A stretch of 64,000 nt of DNA from Flavobacterium beibuense (GCF_004151245.1 NZ_JUIW01000011.1:124001-188000), one strand, 5' to 3'; shown: positions 27,898 through 38,013, counted from the stretch's first letter. Made by a program: numbers and translations. Notes: generated by a model not told the origin, from the sequence alone.

Positions 27898-28497
27898 ATG
27901 AGAGAGACTATTTTAAATAAAGCAATGGAAATGTTTCTTGCCTATGGCTTTAAGAGCGTTACCATGGACGATATTGCAAACGAACTGGGCATATCCAAAA
28001 AAACGATATACCAGCACTTTGCCAATAAGAACGACCTGGTAGAGGCAAGTACCGACTATCTGTTTCAAACAGTATCGTGCGGTATAGACAACATTAGGGA
28101 GCAGGGTAAAAACTCCATTGAGGAGATTTTTATCATCCGTAGTTTTATGATGCAGCAGTTAAATAACGAAAGTGCCTCTCCGTTTTATCAGCTGCAAAAG
28201 TTTTTCCCAAAAATATTCTCATGCCTTCGTGCCAAACAGTTTGAAAAGATGAATGGCTGCATGAGAGAAAACCTGGCTAAAGGCATAGAACACGGCCTGT
28301 ACAGACCGGATATCGATATAAACTTTATATCCAGAATGTATTTTACAGGATTAACCGGTATTAAGGATGGTGATGTTTTTCCTACAGATCAGTTTAATGC
28401 ATACGACCTTACACAAAAATTCTTAGAATATCATTTAAGAGCTATAGCTACGCAAAAGGGTGTAAAAATACTGGAAGACCTTATTAAATCTCCTTAA
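27898..28497 (+). CDS. TetR/AcrR family transcriptional regulator
   Basis: The 199-residue protein has an N-terminal helix-turn-helix: GFKSVTMDDIANELGISKKTIYQHFANKNDLV (about residues 18-49). The C-terminal ligand domain is helical and not recognisable. Its own promoter carries a perfect inverted repeat, suggesting autorepression. It heads a gene set of a second TetR and an RND efflux system and is likely to control them, perhaps with the divergent isoprenoid gene. Confidence 0.9.
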   Translation: MRETILNKAMEMFLAYGFKSVTMDDIANELGISKKTIYQHFANKNDLVEASTDYLFQTVSCGIDNIREQGKNSIEEIFIIRSFMMQQLNNESASPFYQLQKFFPKIFSCLRAKQFEKMNGCMRENLAKGIEHGLYRPDIDINFISRMYFTGLTGIKDGDVFPTDQFNAYDLTQKFLEYHLRAIATQKGVKILEDLIKSP

Positions 28498-28532
28498 CAA
28501 AATTTTAACATATTTATTTGTTACAAACCCGC

Positions 28533-28540
28533 TACTTTTG
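28533..28540 (+). promoter_or_regulatory. -7 promoter box for the second TetR / efflux operon
   Basis: TACTTTTG matches TAnnTTTG exactly, 37 bases before the second TetR start. It lies next to a direct repeat that spans the start codon. Confidence 0.5.
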
Positions 28541-28541
28541 C

Positions 28542-28584
28542 GTTAACAAAAATGTCAAACAAAAAAGTTAAACAAAAATGTCAA
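28542..28584 (+). repeat. Direct repeat across the second TetR start
   Basis: GTTAACAAAAATGTCAA (28542-28558) and GTTAAACAAAAATGTCAA (28567-28584) are 17-18 base direct repeats, 25 bases apart. Each contains an ATG, but only the second opens the TetR frame. It could be a regulator site or a small duplication of the translation start. Confidence 0.6.
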
Positions 28585-29171
28585 CACAAGAACTGGATAT
28601 AGATACTGAAGAGTTGATAAAAGAGACTGCCAAAAAGATATTTTTTGGTGAAGGCCGTTTTAAAGCCACTACACAGGAAATTGCAGATGCTGCCGGAGTA
28701 AACAGGACATTAATAAACTACTATTTCAGATCAAGGGACAATCTTTTTGAAATTGTTTTTGAGGATGCACAGAAAAAAGAAAAGGATATGGGAGAGCAAA
28801 TCATTTTTTCTGACCTGCCTTTTCATCAAAAGATAGAAAAATACCTGGACCTGTTTTTTGAGCAGGCCAAAAAATATCCTTACCTGGAAATTTATATGGT
28901 TACCCAAATGAATCAGGGCAGCTGTTTTAAAGATTCTGAAGCCATGAACAGAATGCTGGATAAGTTTTATCTGGAAATAGCACTGGAAATGGAAAAAGGC
29001 AATATCCATAAAATGAGACCGGAGCAGTTTCTTCTAAACATGATATCACTTACTTCGTTCCCGGTTTCCATGAGGCCATTACTTCAGGAAAACATGGGGA
29101 TAAGCGACGAATCTTATGACGCCATTATAGATGAGCGTAAAGAAATAATAATGAATACCCTTTTTAAATAA
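28578..29171 (+). CDS. TetR/AcrR family transcriptional regulator
   Basis: The 197-residue protein has the HTH segment FKATTQEIADAAGVNRTLINYYFRSRDNLFEIVFE (about 29-63). It differs clearly from the preceding TetR, so the two are not a recent duplicate. The TolC gene starts 29 bases after its stop, placing it as the first gene of the efflux operon, as is common for local repressors of RND pumps. Ligand unknown. Confidence 0.9.
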   Translation: MSTQELDIDTEELIKETAKKIFFGEGRFKATTQEIADAAGVNRTLINYYFRSRDNLFEIVFEDAQKKEKDMGEQIIFSDLPFHQKIEKYLDLFFEQAKKYPYLEIYMVTQMNQGSCFKDSEAMNRMLDKFYLEIALEMEKGNIHKMRPEQFLLNMISLTSFPVSMRPLLQENMGISDESYDAIIDERKEIIMNTLFK

Positions 29172-29200
29172 ATACATCAATCAATTAATCACAGTTAGGT

Positions 29201-30574
29201 ATGAGGAAAATCATCACTTATTTTAACAACAAAACCTTAAAATGTTTTGTTGCAGCAATGATTCTCTTAGCAGCACCGGCCATACAGGCACAGGATGAAA
29301 CACAAAATTTCTCCTTTACCCTTAACGAAGCCATACAGCATGCCCTTGAGTATAACCGCACGGTTATAAACTCTGAAAGAGATATCGCCGCAGCAAACAA
29401 GAAAAAATGGGAAACCATTGCTACAGGTTTGCCGCAAATTAGTGCCAGCGGTAATTATCAGTACAATTTTGAGCTACAGAAAAACGTTGTCCCGGCCGAA
29501 TTCTTTGGCGGCAATCCGGGAGAATTTGTAGAAGTGGCATTTGGCACTAAACACTCTGTTGATGCCAGGGCTACACTAAACCAGCTTATTTTTGACGGAA
29601 GTTATATAGTAGGCCTTAAAGCTGCTAAAGTATATTTAGCCTACTACGAAAACTCAAAGCAAAAAACAGACATCGAAGTAAAGGAGCAGGTAATTAATGC
29701 ATACGGAAATGTGTTGCTACTACAGGAAAGCGTTGCTATTCTTGAAAAAAACAAAGCTACATTACAAAAGAATTACACAGAAACAAACGAAAGTTATAAG
29801 AACGGACTTTCGGAAGAAGAAGATGTAGAGCAGATTTCCATTACACTTGCAAAAATTGACAGCTCACTTAAAAATGCTGTAAGGCTTAGCGACATCTCGC
29901 TTAACATGCTTAAGATAATATTAGGTATAGAACTTAATGATGAACTGGTACTTACCGATAAACTGGAAAGCCTAACCGAGGAAAATCTAGACCTGAGTAT
30001 TGCTGCAGAAGAGTTTAACGTGGAGCAAAACATAGACTATAAGTTAGGTAAAATCAACACTATTCAACAAGAGCTGTTGATGAAACAGGAAAAAAGCAAG
30101 GCTCTGCCTACCCTTTCAACAAATCTGGCTTTTGGTTACAATGGTTTTAATAACGATTTTAGCTTTTTCCAGAGCAATCAACAATGGCTTAATTACTCTT
30201 ACTTAGGTGTTAGTCTTAATGTGCCTATTTTCAGCAGCCTTCAAAGAAGTGCAAGAACGCAACAGGCTAAAATAGCTTTAGAGCAGGCAAGAACGCAACA
30301 GGAAGAGCTTGAGCAAAATCTTAAGTTAAGATATCAGCAGGCTAAAAGTGAATATGAGTACAGTATAGAAGAATACTTTACATCTAAAAACAACTTAAGA
30401 TTAGCCGAGCGTATAGAAAACAAACAACAAATAAAGTTTAAGGAAGGTTTGTCCAGCAGCTTTGAGTTTACTGAGGCTCAGCGTCAGCTTTATGCTGCAC
30501 AACAGGATTATTTAGATTCTATGACCCAAGTGATAGATAAAAGGGCAGCCCTTGAAAAACTAACCGCACAATAA
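29201..30574 (+). CDS. TolC family outer-membrane efflux protein
   Basis: The 457-residue protein has a signal peptide (residues 1-30, ending IQAQ). It shows the two-fold repeated outer membrane efflux protein pattern: long coiled-coil helices (AARDINA-type stretches such as FTLNEAIQHALEYNRTVINSERDI and SLQRSARTQQAKIALEQARTQQEEL) separated by short beta segments. It should form the trimeric channel for the RND pump encoded next. It lies 21 bases upstream of the adaptor gene. Confidence 0.93.
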   Translation: MRKIITYFNNKTLKCFVAAMILLAAPAIQAQDETQNFSFTLNEAIQHALEYNRTVINSERDIAAANKKKWETIATGLPQISASGNYQYNFELQKNVVPAEFFGGNPGEFVEVAFGTKHSVDARATLNQLIFDGSYIVGLKAAKVYLAYYENSKQKTDIEVKEQVINAYGNVLLLQESVAILEKNKATLQKNYTETNESYKNGLSEEEDVEQISITLAKIDSSLKNAVRLSDISLNMLKIILGIELNDELVLTDKLESLTEENLDLSIAAEEFNVEQNIDYKLGKINTIQQELLMKQEKSKALPTLSTNLAFGYNGFNNDFSFFQSNQQWLNYSYLGVSLNVPIFSSLQRSARTQQAKIALEQARTQQEELEQNLKLRYQQAKSEYEYSIEEYFTSKNNLRLAERIENKQQIKFKEGLSSSFEFTEAQRQLYAAQQDYLDSMTQVIDKRAALEKLTAQ

Positions 30575-30595
30575 AACACCCTAAAAATTAAAAAG

Positions 30596-31753
30596 ATGAA
30601 AAAATTAGTATATATATCTGCGTTTTCACTCCTTCTTTTTTCATGCGGAGAGAAAAAACTAAACGTTGATGAAGTTGTAAAATCTAACGACATCGATAAG
30701 ATAAGGCAAGCACGTGAAGAGGTGCATGCCGATTATGAAGTACTTGCTGCCCAACTTGCAAAAATTGATGCTGCAATCGATTCGCTTGACCCTAACAGAA
30801 GTAGGATATTGGTTAGAACAATAGCAGTTAAAGACACCACATTTACCCACTTTATAGAAATACAGGGTAATGTAGACACTAAACAAAACATACTTATATA
30901 CCCGGAATTTTCTGGCATACTGCAACAGCTTAATGTAAAAGCGGGGCAAAGAGTATCTAAAGGTCAGGTTCTTGCAAGAATAGACGATGGCGGAGTAAGC
31001 GCACAGGTTGCTCAGGCACAGGCGCAGCTAGATTTAGCCCAAACGACTTTTGAGAGACAAAAAAGGCTTTGGGATCAAAAAATAGGTAGCGAAATACAGT
31101 ACCTACAAGCCAAAACATCATTAGAGAGTCAGCAAAAAGTAGTAGCCCAGTTACAATCGCAATTAAACAAGACTGTAGTTAGAGCCCCGTTCTCCGGTAC
31201 TATAGACGAGGTTATGACCGAAAAAGGTAAAGTAGTAAGTCCTGGCCAGGAACTGTTCAGGATAGTAAACCTTGGTGACATGTATGTATCGGCTACAGTG
31301 CCTGAAACTTACCTAAGCCAGATTAAACTTGGTGCTCCTGTAGAGGTACGCCTTAATGCAATAGGCAAAACTTACAAAGGTAAAGTACGCCAGATAGGTA
31401 ACTACATCAATCCTAACAACAGGACATTTGGTATTGAGGTAGCACTTCCTAATCCTGAAAACCTATTACGCCCTAATCAGGTTGCGGTACTTAAAATAGA
31501 AGATTACAAAACCGATAAAGCACTATTGCTTCCTGAAAACATCATACAGCAAAAAGCAGGCGGAAGACTTGTAGTTTATACTGTAAACAAATCAGATAAG
31601 GATGAAGTAAAAGCTGTTGAGCAGGAAGTAAAAACAGGTTATACTTCTGATGGTTATGTGGAAATCAAATCGGGTATAACTACCGGAGAAGAAATTATTA
31701 CAGACGGAGCCAAGAGTATTAAAGACGGTTCAGTCGTAGAAATTATTAAGTAA
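30596..31753 (+). CDS. RND efflux periplasmic adaptor (membrane fusion protein)
   Basis: The 385-residue lipoprotein has Cys17 (LLFSCGEKK). Residues 22-60 form an extra helical, charged coil (VDEVVKSNDIDKIRQAREEV), which precedes the usual fold. Next come the first beta-barrel strands, a lipoyl half-motif (GQRVSKGQVLARID), a coiled-coil hairpin (about 145-190), the second lipoyl half (VVRAPFSGTIDEVMTEKGKVV) and a beta-barrel domain. It links the TolC channel to the RND pump. Confidence 0.93.
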   Translation: MKKLVYISAFSLLLFSCGEKKLNVDEVVKSNDIDKIRQAREEVHADYEVLAAQLAKIDAAIDSLDPNRSRILVRTIAVKDTTFTHFIEIQGNVDTKQNILIYPEFSGILQQLNVKAGQRVSKGQVLARIDDGGVSAQVAQAQAQLDLAQTTFERQKRLWDQKIGSEIQYLQAKTSLESQQKVVAQLQSQLNKTVVRAPFSGTIDEVMTEKGKVVSPGQELFRIVNLGDMYVSATVPETYLSQIKLGAPVEVRLNAIGKTYKGKVRQIGNYINPNNRTFGIEVALPNPENLLRPNQVAVLKIEDYKTDKALLLPENIIQQKAGGRLVVYTVNKSDKDEVKAVEQEVKTGYTSDGYVEIKSGITTGEEIITDGAKSIKDGSVVEIIK

Positions 31754-31776
31754 GCATAACTCATAATACAACCAAC

Positions 31777-34700
31777 ATGAGTAAAAAAATAGAAAAAAGT
31801 TTCGGCATGTCCACCTGGGCCATAAACAACAAGATGACAGTATATGTTATCACGGCCATTATATTTTTGGGTGGACTTATCTCCTACTATTCCATGCCAA
31901 GGGAAAGCTTCCCTGAAATTAAGGAGACCAAGATATATGTAAGCTCAATAAACCCCGGCAACTCGGCCGAAGATGTTGAAAAGCTTATAACAAAACCACT
32001 GGAAGATGAGTTTAACAACATATCTGGGGTAACAAAAATTACCTCAAATACGCTGGAAGACTACTCGATGATATTAGTGGAATTTGATGAGGATATTACT
32101 GTAGAAGACGCTAAGCAAAAAGTTAAGGATAAAGTTGACAAAGTTAAAGCGGATACCGAATGGCCTACCCTGGATGGGGGTGCTAAAGTTGAGCCTAACA
32201 CATTTGACCTTAATATTGCAGAAGAGTTCCCTATACTAAACGTGAACCTTACCGGTGACTTTACTTCAGAAAAATTAAAAGAGTTTGCCGAATATCTTGA
32301 AGACCGTATTGAGAGGCTTCCGCAAATTAAGGAAGCTGCCATTCGCGGTGCCGAAGATAAAGAGGTTGAAATTGCAGTAGACATTTATAAAATGGCTGCT
32401 GCACAGGTTAGCTTTGACGACATTATTAATGCCGTAAAGTTTGAAAACAAAACCATATCAGGCGGTAGTGTAACCCGCGACGGTATTAAAAAGAACATAA
32501 GGGTAATTGGTGAAATAGATGCCCCTGCACAGCTTGAAAACATTATTGTTAAGCACCAGGACGGTAAAGTATACCTTAGGGACATAGCTACCGTAACATT
32601 TAAGGAAAAGGAAAGAACAACCTATGCCCGTGAATACGGTAAGCCGGTTGTTATGCTTGACATTAAAAAGCGAAGCGGTAAAAACATGGTTGAAGCCGTA
32701 GACGGTGTTAAGGCAATTATCGATAAAGCTCAGGCTAATTATTTCCCTAAAGGACTTAACATTACTTATGCTAACGACCAGTCTTCAAGAACTATTGCTC
32801 AGGTAGACGACCTTGTAAACAACATTATCTTTGGTGTGGTACTGGTGGTTGTGGTACTAATGTTTTTCCTTGGCTTGCGTAATGCCTTATTCGTAGGTAT
32901 CGCTATCCCGTTATCAATGTTCATGTCATACATGATACTTGCCTCATTAGGTATCACGCTTAATACCATGGTGCTTTTTGCGCTGGTAATGGGTCTGGGG
33001 ATGCTTGTGGATAATGGTATTGTGGTTGTGGAAAACGTATACTCGCTCATGAGTCAGGGTATGTCGCGCAAAAAAGCGGCTATAGAAGGTATTGGAGAAA
33101 TTGCATGGCCTATTATCGCCTCTACAGCAACTACCCTTGCGGCCTTCTTCCCTCTTGGTTTATGGCCGGGCACCATGGGTAAATTCATGATCTATTTCCC
33201 AATGACGTTATCTATTGTATTAGGTTCATCACTGTTTGTGGCATTGGTAATTAACGCCATGCTTACTTCCGACTTTATGAGGCTGGAAGAAAAAGAGATG
33301 CCTAAAAAGAGAATGATAATACTAAGCCTTATTATAGGTATTATAGGTGCAGTTACATTAATAGGCGGGTTTGCAACAGGCTCCGGTGCATTAAAAGGTA
33401 TGGGTAACCTAATGTTATTCTTTGTAATAATGATGTGGATTTACAAATACTTCCTGCTTAAGCGTATGGACAAATTCCAAAGGAACAGTCTTGTATGGCT
33501 TGAAAACAAATACAAAAGTTTCCTTGACTTTGCCCTTTCAGGTTATAAGCCCCGTCTTTTCTTTATAGGAACCTTCATTTTATTAATACTTTCCTTTGTT
33601 GCTGTAGGTGTTTCTCAACCAAATGTATTGTTTTTCCCGGAAAACCAGCCTAACCAGATAATGGTTTACATTGAGTTCCCCGAAGGTACCGATATTAAAA
33701 AGACCGATGCCTTTACTAAAATAATAGAGGAAAAAGTATACAAGATTGCCAACAAGTATGTAGAAGACGGCAGCAATTATATGGTAGAAAGCGCCATAGC
33801 ACAAGTTGGTCAGGGAGCAGGTAATCCACAAACCGAAGGCGGGTCGGAAAACGACATGCCTCACAGAGGCAAGGTAACCCTTACTATGACCGAGTTTAAA
33901 TATCGTAAAGGCAAAAATAGCCAGGACGTAATGGACGAGATAAGGGAAGTAGTTAAAGGTTATGCCGGTGTATCGGTTATTGTGGAAAAAGAGCAGAACG
34001 GACCTCCGGCTGGTTATCCTATCAACATAGAGATTACCGGAGAGGACTACAACCAGATGCTTGCGGAAGCCGAAAAGATGAAAACTTTTATAAACGGTAA
34101 AAATATTGCCGGTATAGAAGAGCTTAAAATAGATGTAAACAAACAAAAGCCGGGTGTAGATATCCAGGTGGATATAGACAAGGCCGGGCAGTTAGGTATT
34201 ACATCAGGTCAGGTAGGGCAAACTTTAAGAAGATCGGTTTACGGGGAGAAAATCTCTACTTATAAAGAAGGTAAAGACGATTATGAAATTAACGTAAGAC
34301 TTGAGGAAAATCAGCGTAATGATAACAACATACTGTATAACCAGCCTATTACCTTCAGGAACCAGGCTACAGGTAAACTGGTACAGGTGCCTATCTCTGC
34401 TATTACAGAAGCTGAAAATTCAGTAACCTTTAATACTATTAAAAGAAAGAACCTTAAAAGGATTATTACAGTATACTCTAACGTAACCACAGGTTATAAC
34501 GGTAACATTATCGTGGAAAGGATTAAAAAAGAACTTTCTGACTATAAAATGCCGAGCGAAATAACCTATTCCTTTACAGGAGAGCAGGAAGAGCAGTCTA
34601 AAAACATGGTCTTCCTTGTAAAAGCACTTTTAATTGCTTTAGGTGGTATTGTACTTATTCTTGTGGCACAGTTTAACTCGGTATCAAAACCGGTTATCAT

Positions 34701-35226
34701 TATGATGTCGGTAGTATTGAGTTTTGGAGGGGTATTCTTTGGCATGGTATTCTTTGGCGACGACTTCGTAATTATTATGACCATGATGGGTATTATATCG
34801 TTAGCAGGTATTGTGGTAAACAACGCCATTGTACTTATTGACTATACCCAACTCCTTATAGACCGTAAACTGGCCGAAAAAGGGATGGACAAAGATGAAC
34901 TGCTTACAAAAGAGGAATACAGAGATCTTATTGTAGAAGGTGGTCGCAGCCGTTTAAGACCGGTACTATTAACGGCTATTACAACCGTATTGGGACTTGT
35001 ACCGCTTGCAATAGGACTGAACATAGACTTCTTTAATTTATTTATTGAGTACAATCCTAAGATTTATCTGGGTGGTGATAACGTAATCTTTTGGGGTCCA
35101 TTGGCAAAAACAGTAATCTACGGACTTATATTTGCCACTTTCCTTACCCTGGTAATTGTTCCGGTTATGTTCTTCATGCTTCAGAAAATAAAAATCAGAC
35201 TTAAAAAACAATCTGTCCACCATTAA
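31777..35226 (+). CDS. RND family efflux permease
   Basis: The 1149-residue inner-membrane pump is of the AcrB/HAE1 type. It shows the N-terminal helix, porter domain, transmembrane helices 2-6 with FALVMGLGMLVDNGIVVVENVY (acidic proton-relay residue in helix 4), a second porter half, and the final helices. It is about 100 residues longer than typical members. The extra part lies after helix 6 (about residues 505-600) and contains additional hydrophobic helices (IILSLIIGIIGAVTLIGGFA, GNLMLFFVIMMWIYKYFL). Substrates are unknown. It is last in the operon and followed by a terminator. Confidence 0.95.
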   Translation: MSKKIEKSFGMSTWAINNKMTVYVITAIIFLGGLISYYSMPRESFPEIKETKIYVSSINPGNSAEDVEKLITKPLEDEFNNISGVTKITSNTLEDYSMILVEFDEDITVEDAKQKVKDKVDKVKADTEWPTLDGGAKVEPNTFDLNIAEEFPILNVNLTGDFTSEKLKEFAEYLEDRIERLPQIKEAAIRGAEDKEVEIAVDIYKMAAAQVSFDDIINAVKFENKTISGGSVTRDGIKKNIRVIGEIDAPAQLENIIVKHQDGKVYLRDIATVTFKEKERTTYAREYGKPVVMLDIKKRSGKNMVEAVDGVKAIIDKAQANYFPKGLNITYANDQSSRTIAQVDDLVNNIIFGVVLVVVVLMFFLGLRNALFVGIAIPLSMFMSYMILASLGITLNTMVLFALVMGLGMLVDNGIVVVENVYSLMSQGMSRKKAAIEGIGEIAWPIIASTATTLAAFFPLGLWPGTMGKFMIYFPMTLSIVLGSSLFVALVINAMLTSDFMRLEEKEMPKKRMIILSLIIGIIGAVTLIGGFATGSGALKGMGNLMLFFVIMMWIYKYFLLKRMDKFQRNSLVWLENKYKSFLDFALSGYKPRLFFIGTFILLILSFVAVGVSQPNVLFFPENQPNQIMVYIEFPEGTDIKKTDAFTKIIEEKVYKIANKYVEDGSNYMVESAIAQVGQGAGNPQTEGGSENDMPHRGKVTLTMTEFKYRKGKNSQDVMDEIREVVKGYAGVSVIVEKEQNGPPAGYPINIEITGEDYNQMLAEAEKMKTFINGKNIAGIEELKIDVNKQKPGVDIQVDIDKAGQLGITSGQVGQTLRRSVYGEKISTYKEGKDDYEINVRLEENQRNDNNILYNQPITFRNQATGKLVQVPISAITEAENSVTFNTIKRKNLKRIITVYSNVTTGYNGNIIVERIKKELSDYKMPSEITYSFTGEQEEQSKNMVFLVKALLIALGGIVLILVAQFNSVSKPVIIMMSVVLSFGGVFFGMVFFGDDFVIIMTMMGIISLAGIVVNNAIVLIDYTQLLIDRKLAEKGMDKDELLTKEEYRDLIVEGGRSRLRPVLLTAITTVLGLVPLAIGLNIDFFNLFIEYNPKIYLGGDNVIFWGPLAKTVIYGLIFATFLTLVIVPVMFFMLQKIKIRLKKQSVHH

Positions 35227-35247
35227 TACTCTATATATATTTATCTT

Positions 35248-35284
35248 AAAAGGGCCAATTTGTATGAATTGGCCCTTTTTTTTG
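35248..35284 (+). terminator. Terminator of the efflux operon
   Basis: AAAAGGGCCAATT and AATTGGCCCTTTT form a 13-pair stem followed by T residues. Confidence 0.9.
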
Positions 35285-35437
35285 TCCTCCCCTATCCAAA
35301 AAACAACTGAAAACGCTGAAGATTTACAAACAGAAACTCATAATTTTTTAAATCCTGATAAAAAAAGGGCTAATTTTTTACTTATAATTAATCTAAATAA
35401 AGCATTTTTAATTTTATTTAGAATAATTAAAAATAAT

Positions 35438-35468
35438 TTGGTTTCTATTTGACTGCCTTATAATTTTG
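35438..35468 (+). promoter_or_regulatory. Promoter for the TonB receptor operon
   Basis: TTG (35438-35440), 20 bases, then TAATTTTG (35461-35468), a near-consensus Bacteroidetes promoter. It lies 28 bases before the start. I see no Fur-like 19-base palindrome beside it. Confidence 0.6.
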
Positions 35469-35496
35469 TTGCCGATAAAATAAACACCATCTAACA

Positions 35497-37992
35497 ATGA
35501 ATATCTCTATACTAAAAAAAGCACTGTTTAGCCTAATGCTAATCTGTACAGCGGTAGCAACTGCACAGGAACGCGGCAAAATAAACGGTAAAATTACCTT
35601 GAGCGGCAATACACCTGCCGAAAACATTACGGTGGTTCTTAAGGGAACTGCTTTTTCATCGATTACAAACACTCAGGGTAATTACGAAATTAAAAATGTA
35701 AAACCGGGTAACTATGTACTTCGTGTTTCTGCAATAGGTATTGTGCCTGTTGAAGAAAACATCACTCTGGCAGCCGGACAAATCATTACAAAAGACTTTA
35801 CCCTTGCCGAAAGCCAGGAAGAGCTTGATGAAATTATAATAGAAGGTAAAGGAAACAAATTTGCCCGTACTGAAAGTGTAACTGTTTCTAAAATGCCTTT
35901 AAAAGATATTGAAAACCCACAGGTTTACAATGTAATCACATCAGAACTATTAAAAGAACAGGTAGTAACCAACTTTGATGACGCCCTTAAAAACGCTCCC
36001 GGTATTGATAAATTATGGGAATCTACAGGACGTGGCGGAGACGGTGCAGGTTACTTCTCTTTAAGAGGTTTTGCTGTACAGCCAACAATGGTTAATGGTT
36101 TACCGTCTATAACAAACGGAAGTCCCGATCCTGCAAATATAGAGAGTATTGAAGTTATCAAAGGACCGTCAGGAACTTTATATGGTAGTAGCCTAATATC
36201 ATACGGAGGTTTAATTAACATCACTACTAAAAAACCATATAACTATTTTGGCGGAAATATTTCCTACACTGCAGGAACATACGGCCTTAATAGATTTACT
36301 GTTGATATAAATACTCCTCTTAATGAAGATAAAAGCGTTTTAATGCGATTAAATGCTGCTTATCATACTGAAAACAGCTTTCAGGATGCAGGGTTTAAAA
36401 AATCACTATTTGTAGCTCCTTCATTATCATATAAAGTAAATGACAGGTTATCATTTCTTGTAAATACTGAGTTTTATAACGGAAGTAGTACTAATCAGCC
36501 TATGCTTTTCCTTGACAGGGGTGCAGAACTTAGGGTACATGATATGAATGAATTTAAATATGACAATAAACGTTCATATACAGGAAACGATTTATATATA
36601 GAGACTCCTACATTCAATATACAGGGACAGATGAATTATAAATTATCTGAAGAATGGATGTCACAAACTGTATTTTCTAGAACCTCTGCTAAATCAGACG
36701 GTTATTATTCATACCTATATGAGGGTACACAATATACTCCTGTAACTGAAGGTGTTGTTCTAAGCCGTTATATCAGTAAGCAAAACTCTGAGACTTACGG
36801 AACAGACATTCAGCAAAACTTTATGGGCGATTTTGAAATTGCCGGATTAAGAAACAGAATGGTGGTAGGCCTAGATTACTTTAACCGAAATGTAGTTAAC
36901 AACAGCTCACCTTATGTTGGTAATGGTTTGATTTATATTGGCAGTAACCTACAGCAGTTTAATGAACTTGTACTAGGCAATACAGATCCAGACACTTTTG
37001 TTGATGAAACGGGCGTACTTACCCAAGCAGGGACAGATGCGTTACTGGCTAACGGAACTATAAATCCTGCTAAAACTAAAGAAGAAATTTACAGTGCCTA
37101 TGCTTCTGATGTTATAAACTTTACCCCTGCCCTTTCGGCAATGGTTAGCTTAAGGTTAGATCATTTTTCAAACAAAGGAAATCTTAGTACTACGGCAGAT
37201 GATTTTAATCAAACAACACTTTCTCCTAAATTTGGTTTAGTATACCAGCCTATTCTTAATAAAGTAGCCCTTTTTGCAAATTATCTTAACGGTTTTTCTA
37301 ATACTGCACCTACTAACGACAGGATTAATGAAATTGATATTCCAAGAACTTTTGGACCTGAACATGCTAATCAGTTTGAAGCAGGAGCTAAACTTAACTT
37401 AAATAACAAGCTTACTGCCACATTGAGTTACTACAATATTATTGTTAAAGATGCTGTTTACTCTATAACTACAGAAAATCTTGGCGAAGATCCTGATGAT
37501 CCTTCTGATAATTTACTTGATGACATTAGAAACTACCAAAATGGTGAGCAAAAAAGCCAGGGCTTTGAAGTTAGTGTAACAGCTACACCTGTAAAAGGGC
37601 TAAATATTATAGCAGGATATAGCTACAACGACAGTAAATTAACAAAAGGAGATGTAGACTTTGTAGGCAGAAGGCCAGAAAGTGCAGGCCCGCAAAACTT
37701 AGCTAATGCATGGGCAAGTTATAGATTTACAAACGGTAAACTAAATGGATTCGGACTTGGATTTGGAGGTAACTATGCCAGTGAGAATAAGATTTTCAAC
37801 AGAAATCTGGGCGGTAGTTTCACACTTCCGGAGTATACTGTGTTAAACGGTTCTGTTTTCTATAATACAGATGCTTTTACTATAACATTTAAACTTGATA
37901 ACATTACTAATAAAGATTATTACAAAGGCTGGTCTACAATCAGTCCGCAAAAGCCAAGAATTTTCTCGGCAAACGTAACTTATAATTTCTAA
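35497..37992 (+). CDS. TonB-dependent siderophore-type receptor
   Basis: The 831-residue protein has a signal peptide (residues 1-24, ending ATAQ). A carboxypeptidase-regulatory-like domain follows (about 28-105: GKINGKITLSGNTPAENITVVLKGT and VLRVSAIGIVPVEE). The plug starts near 125 (YNVITSELLKEQVVTNFDDALKNAPGID, then GPSGTLYGSSLISYGGLINITTKK), and a large beta-barrel ends in the aromatic FSANVTYNF. The plug is of the ferric-siderophore receptor type. Together with the PepSY gene downstream this points to iron uptake. Confidence 0.92.
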   Translation: MNISILKKALFSLMLICTAVATAQERGKINGKITLSGNTPAENITVVLKGTAFSSITNTQGNYEIKNVKPGNYVLRVSAIGIVPVEENITLAAGQIITKDFTLAESQEELDEIIIEGKGNKFARTESVTVSKMPLKDIENPQVYNVITSELLKEQVVTNFDDALKNAPGIDKLWESTGRGGDGAGYFSLRGFAVQPTMVNGLPSITNGSPDPANIESIEVIKGPSGTLYGSSLISYGGLINITTKKPYNYFGGNISYTAGTYGLNRFTVDINTPLNEDKSVLMRLNAAYHTENSFQDAGFKKSLFVAPSLSYKVNDRLSFLVNTEFYNGSSTNQPMLFLDRGAELRVHDMNEFKYDNKRSYTGNDLYIETPTFNIQGQMNYKLSEEWMSQTVFSRTSAKSDGYYSYLYEGTQYTPVTEGVVLSRYISKQNSETYGTDIQQNFMGDFEIAGLRNRMVVGLDYFNRNVVNNSSPYVGNGLIYIGSNLQQFNELVLGNTDPDTFVDETGVLTQAGTDALLANGTINPAKTKEEIYSAYASDVINFTPALSAMVSLRLDHFSNKGNLSTTADDFNQTTLSPKFGLVYQPILNKVALFANYLNGFSNTAPTNDRINEIDIPRTFGPEHANQFEAGAKLNLNNKLTATLSYYNIIVKDAVYSITTENLGEDPDDPSDNLLDDIRNYQNGEQKSQGFEVSVTATPVKGLNIIAGYSYNDSKLTKGDVDFVGRRPESAGPQNLANAWASYRFTNGKLNGFGLGFGGNYASENKIFNRNLGGSFTLPEYTVLNGSVFYNTDAFTITFKLDNITNKDYYKGWSTISPQKPRIFSANVTYNF

Positions 37993-38013
37993 GAGTAAAC
38001 TAAAATAAACCAT

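Noticed and set aside
33583..34146. Minus-strand frame (187 codons) opposite the RND pump gene
   Set aside because: It overlaps the well-conserved pump throughout, has no promoter or recognisable domain, and has the composition of an antisense shadow.
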